From positions 124,001 to 188,000 of the forward strand of contig NZ_CP071793.1 in the NCBI RefSeq assembly GCF_017498545.1: a DNA stretch of 64,000 nucleotides, given 5' to 3'. Source of the DNA: Sulfidibacter corallicola. GTDB taxonomy: Bacteria > Acidobacteriota > Holophagae > Acanthopleuribacterales > Acanthopleuribacteraceae. The position numbers were made by a program, and so were the translations under genes. The notes below the pieces were generated by a model that ran no database searches, was not told where the DNA came from, and was given only the letters and a program-made list of their open reading frames with translations. Numbering within the stretch: position 1 is the first letter of the stretch; each line of letters begins with the position of its first letter. Positions 63,606 through 64,000 of the stretch are shown piece by piece.

Positions 63606-63836
63606 ATGTTCCAAGCCATTCGTGACTGGATCGAGCGCGAACCCACTCTCGCACAGCGGGAAATGCTTGCCCGTGATCTCCAAAACCCCTGGTTCCGCGC
63701 GGCCTGGACGATCGTCGACCTACCGCGTCGATACTTCATGCCCATCCTGTACACCTGCTTCGGCTTGTTCGTGTTCCTCGCCTTCCTGGGAACCGGCGTC
63801 CTTGATCCACTGCTTGATCTCATCTACTACCGCTAA
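63606..63836 (+). CDS. Small single-span membrane protein
   Basis: This is a 76-residue protein from ATG 63606, with AGGAG 5 nt upstream, 8 nt after the previous stop. An amphipathic N-terminal half (IEREPTLAQREMLARDLQ) leads to one membrane helix (MPILYTCFGLFVFLAFLGTGVLDPLLDLI). It is unrecognised. Its size and single helix are compatible with a T4SS accessory subunit. Confidence 0.65.
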   Translation: MFQAIRDWIEREPTLAQREMLARDLQNPWFRAAWTIVDLPRRYFMPILYTCFGLFVFLAFLGTGVLDPLLDLIYYR

Positions 63837-63865
63837 AGCTTGAACCGGGCGCGGGTTCCCATTCC

Positions 63866-63883
63866 GGGGCCCCGCCCCTTTTT
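63866..63883 (+). terminator. Short rho-independent terminator
   Basis: GGGGC-CCC-GCCCC is followed by TTTTT. It lies 29 nt after the 63606 gene and before the next ribosome binding site, so it may end or attenuate the operon here. Confidence 0.6.
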
Positions 63884-63922
63884 CTCCCGTCCCTTCCCAA
63901 TAGGGCGGGCCAAGGAGGCTAT

Positions 63923-64000
63923 GTGCCACAAACTCTTTACATTCAACGCGTCATCATCGGTGTTTTGGCCGTGACCAGTTTGGTCGGGATCGTTTTCTCC
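63923..64000 (+). CDS. Partial gene running off the window, N-terminal membrane helix
   Basis: A GTG at 63923 follows AGGAGG (63913-63918) with a 4-nt spacer. The 26 codons visible read PQTLYIQRVIIGVLAVTSL and continue hydrophobic to the window end, a typical signal anchor. An ATG two bases upstream is in another frame and stops after 17 codons. It probably continues the conjugation gene cluster. Confidence 0.6.
   Translation, partial: MPQTLYIQRVIIGVLAVTSLVGIVFS

Overview
This is a bacterial window with no rRNA, tRNA or CRISPR array that I can see. The conjugation genes with secreted and inner-membrane parts, together with giant secreted proteins, suggest a Gram-negative type cell envelope. 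Very long exported proteins built from carboxypeptidase-regulatory-like and Ig-like domains are common in Acidobacteriota, so a Holophagae/Acanthopleuribacter-like host is possible, but this is a weak inference. Base composition is mosaic: about 1.9-29.4 kb and 36-64 kb are GC-rich, while 0.3-1.9 kb and 29.5-35.8 kb are clearly richer in AT.

Region 1 (0.3-29.5 kb, all minus strand) holds two giant exported proteins. A 5080-residue protein is followed by an Rhs/YD-repeat protein that must originally have been about 4360 residues. The Rhs gene is now broken across three reading frames by three clustered apparent one-base insertions near 8.16-8.57 kb. It ends in an AT-rich, exchangeable toxin tip, and a candidate immunity gene overlaps its stop codon by 4 nt.

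Region 2 (29.5-35.8 kb) is AT-rich and sparsely coding. It has a PP2C-type phosphatase with a small partner gene, a membrane-anchored TPR-like protein whose first 83 codons lie in another frame joined at an A7 slippery site, and a few small proteins.

Region 3 (35.9-64 kb) looks like an integrative conjugative element or large plasmid. It carries a fused N6-adenine methyltransferase/SNF2-type helicase and a type IV secretion operon: VirB3-like, VirB4/TraC, two VirB8/TraE-like proteins, VirB9/TraK-like, VirB10/TraB-like and several unrecognised proteins. The methyltransferase-helicase gene and an unknown gene at 52.8 kb share a covarying structured 5' leader with a possible Shine-Dalgarno switch, and similar terminators, so they appear to belong to one element.

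The centrepiece is cargo between those two genes (41-52.5 kb): a KAP-family NTPase and a complete diversity-generating retroelement (DGR). A DGR reverse transcriptase, a template repeat (TR, 46534-46650) and an Avd-like accessory gene lie in one minus-strand cassette. Two convergent target genes each encode a NACHT-type STAND NTPase fused to a formylglycine-generating-enzyme/C-type-lectin-fold domain. Each target ends in a 117-bp variable repeat (VR1 45024-45140, VR2 49380-49496). Against the TR, VR1 differs at 16 and VR2 at 15 TR adenines, with only one other change inside the core. This is the signature of adenine-directed mutagenic retrohoming, and it implies that one TR diversifies the sensor tips of two NLR-like receptors. 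An IS3-family insertion has cut off what looks like a second four-helix-bundle (Avd-like) gene just upstream of avd.
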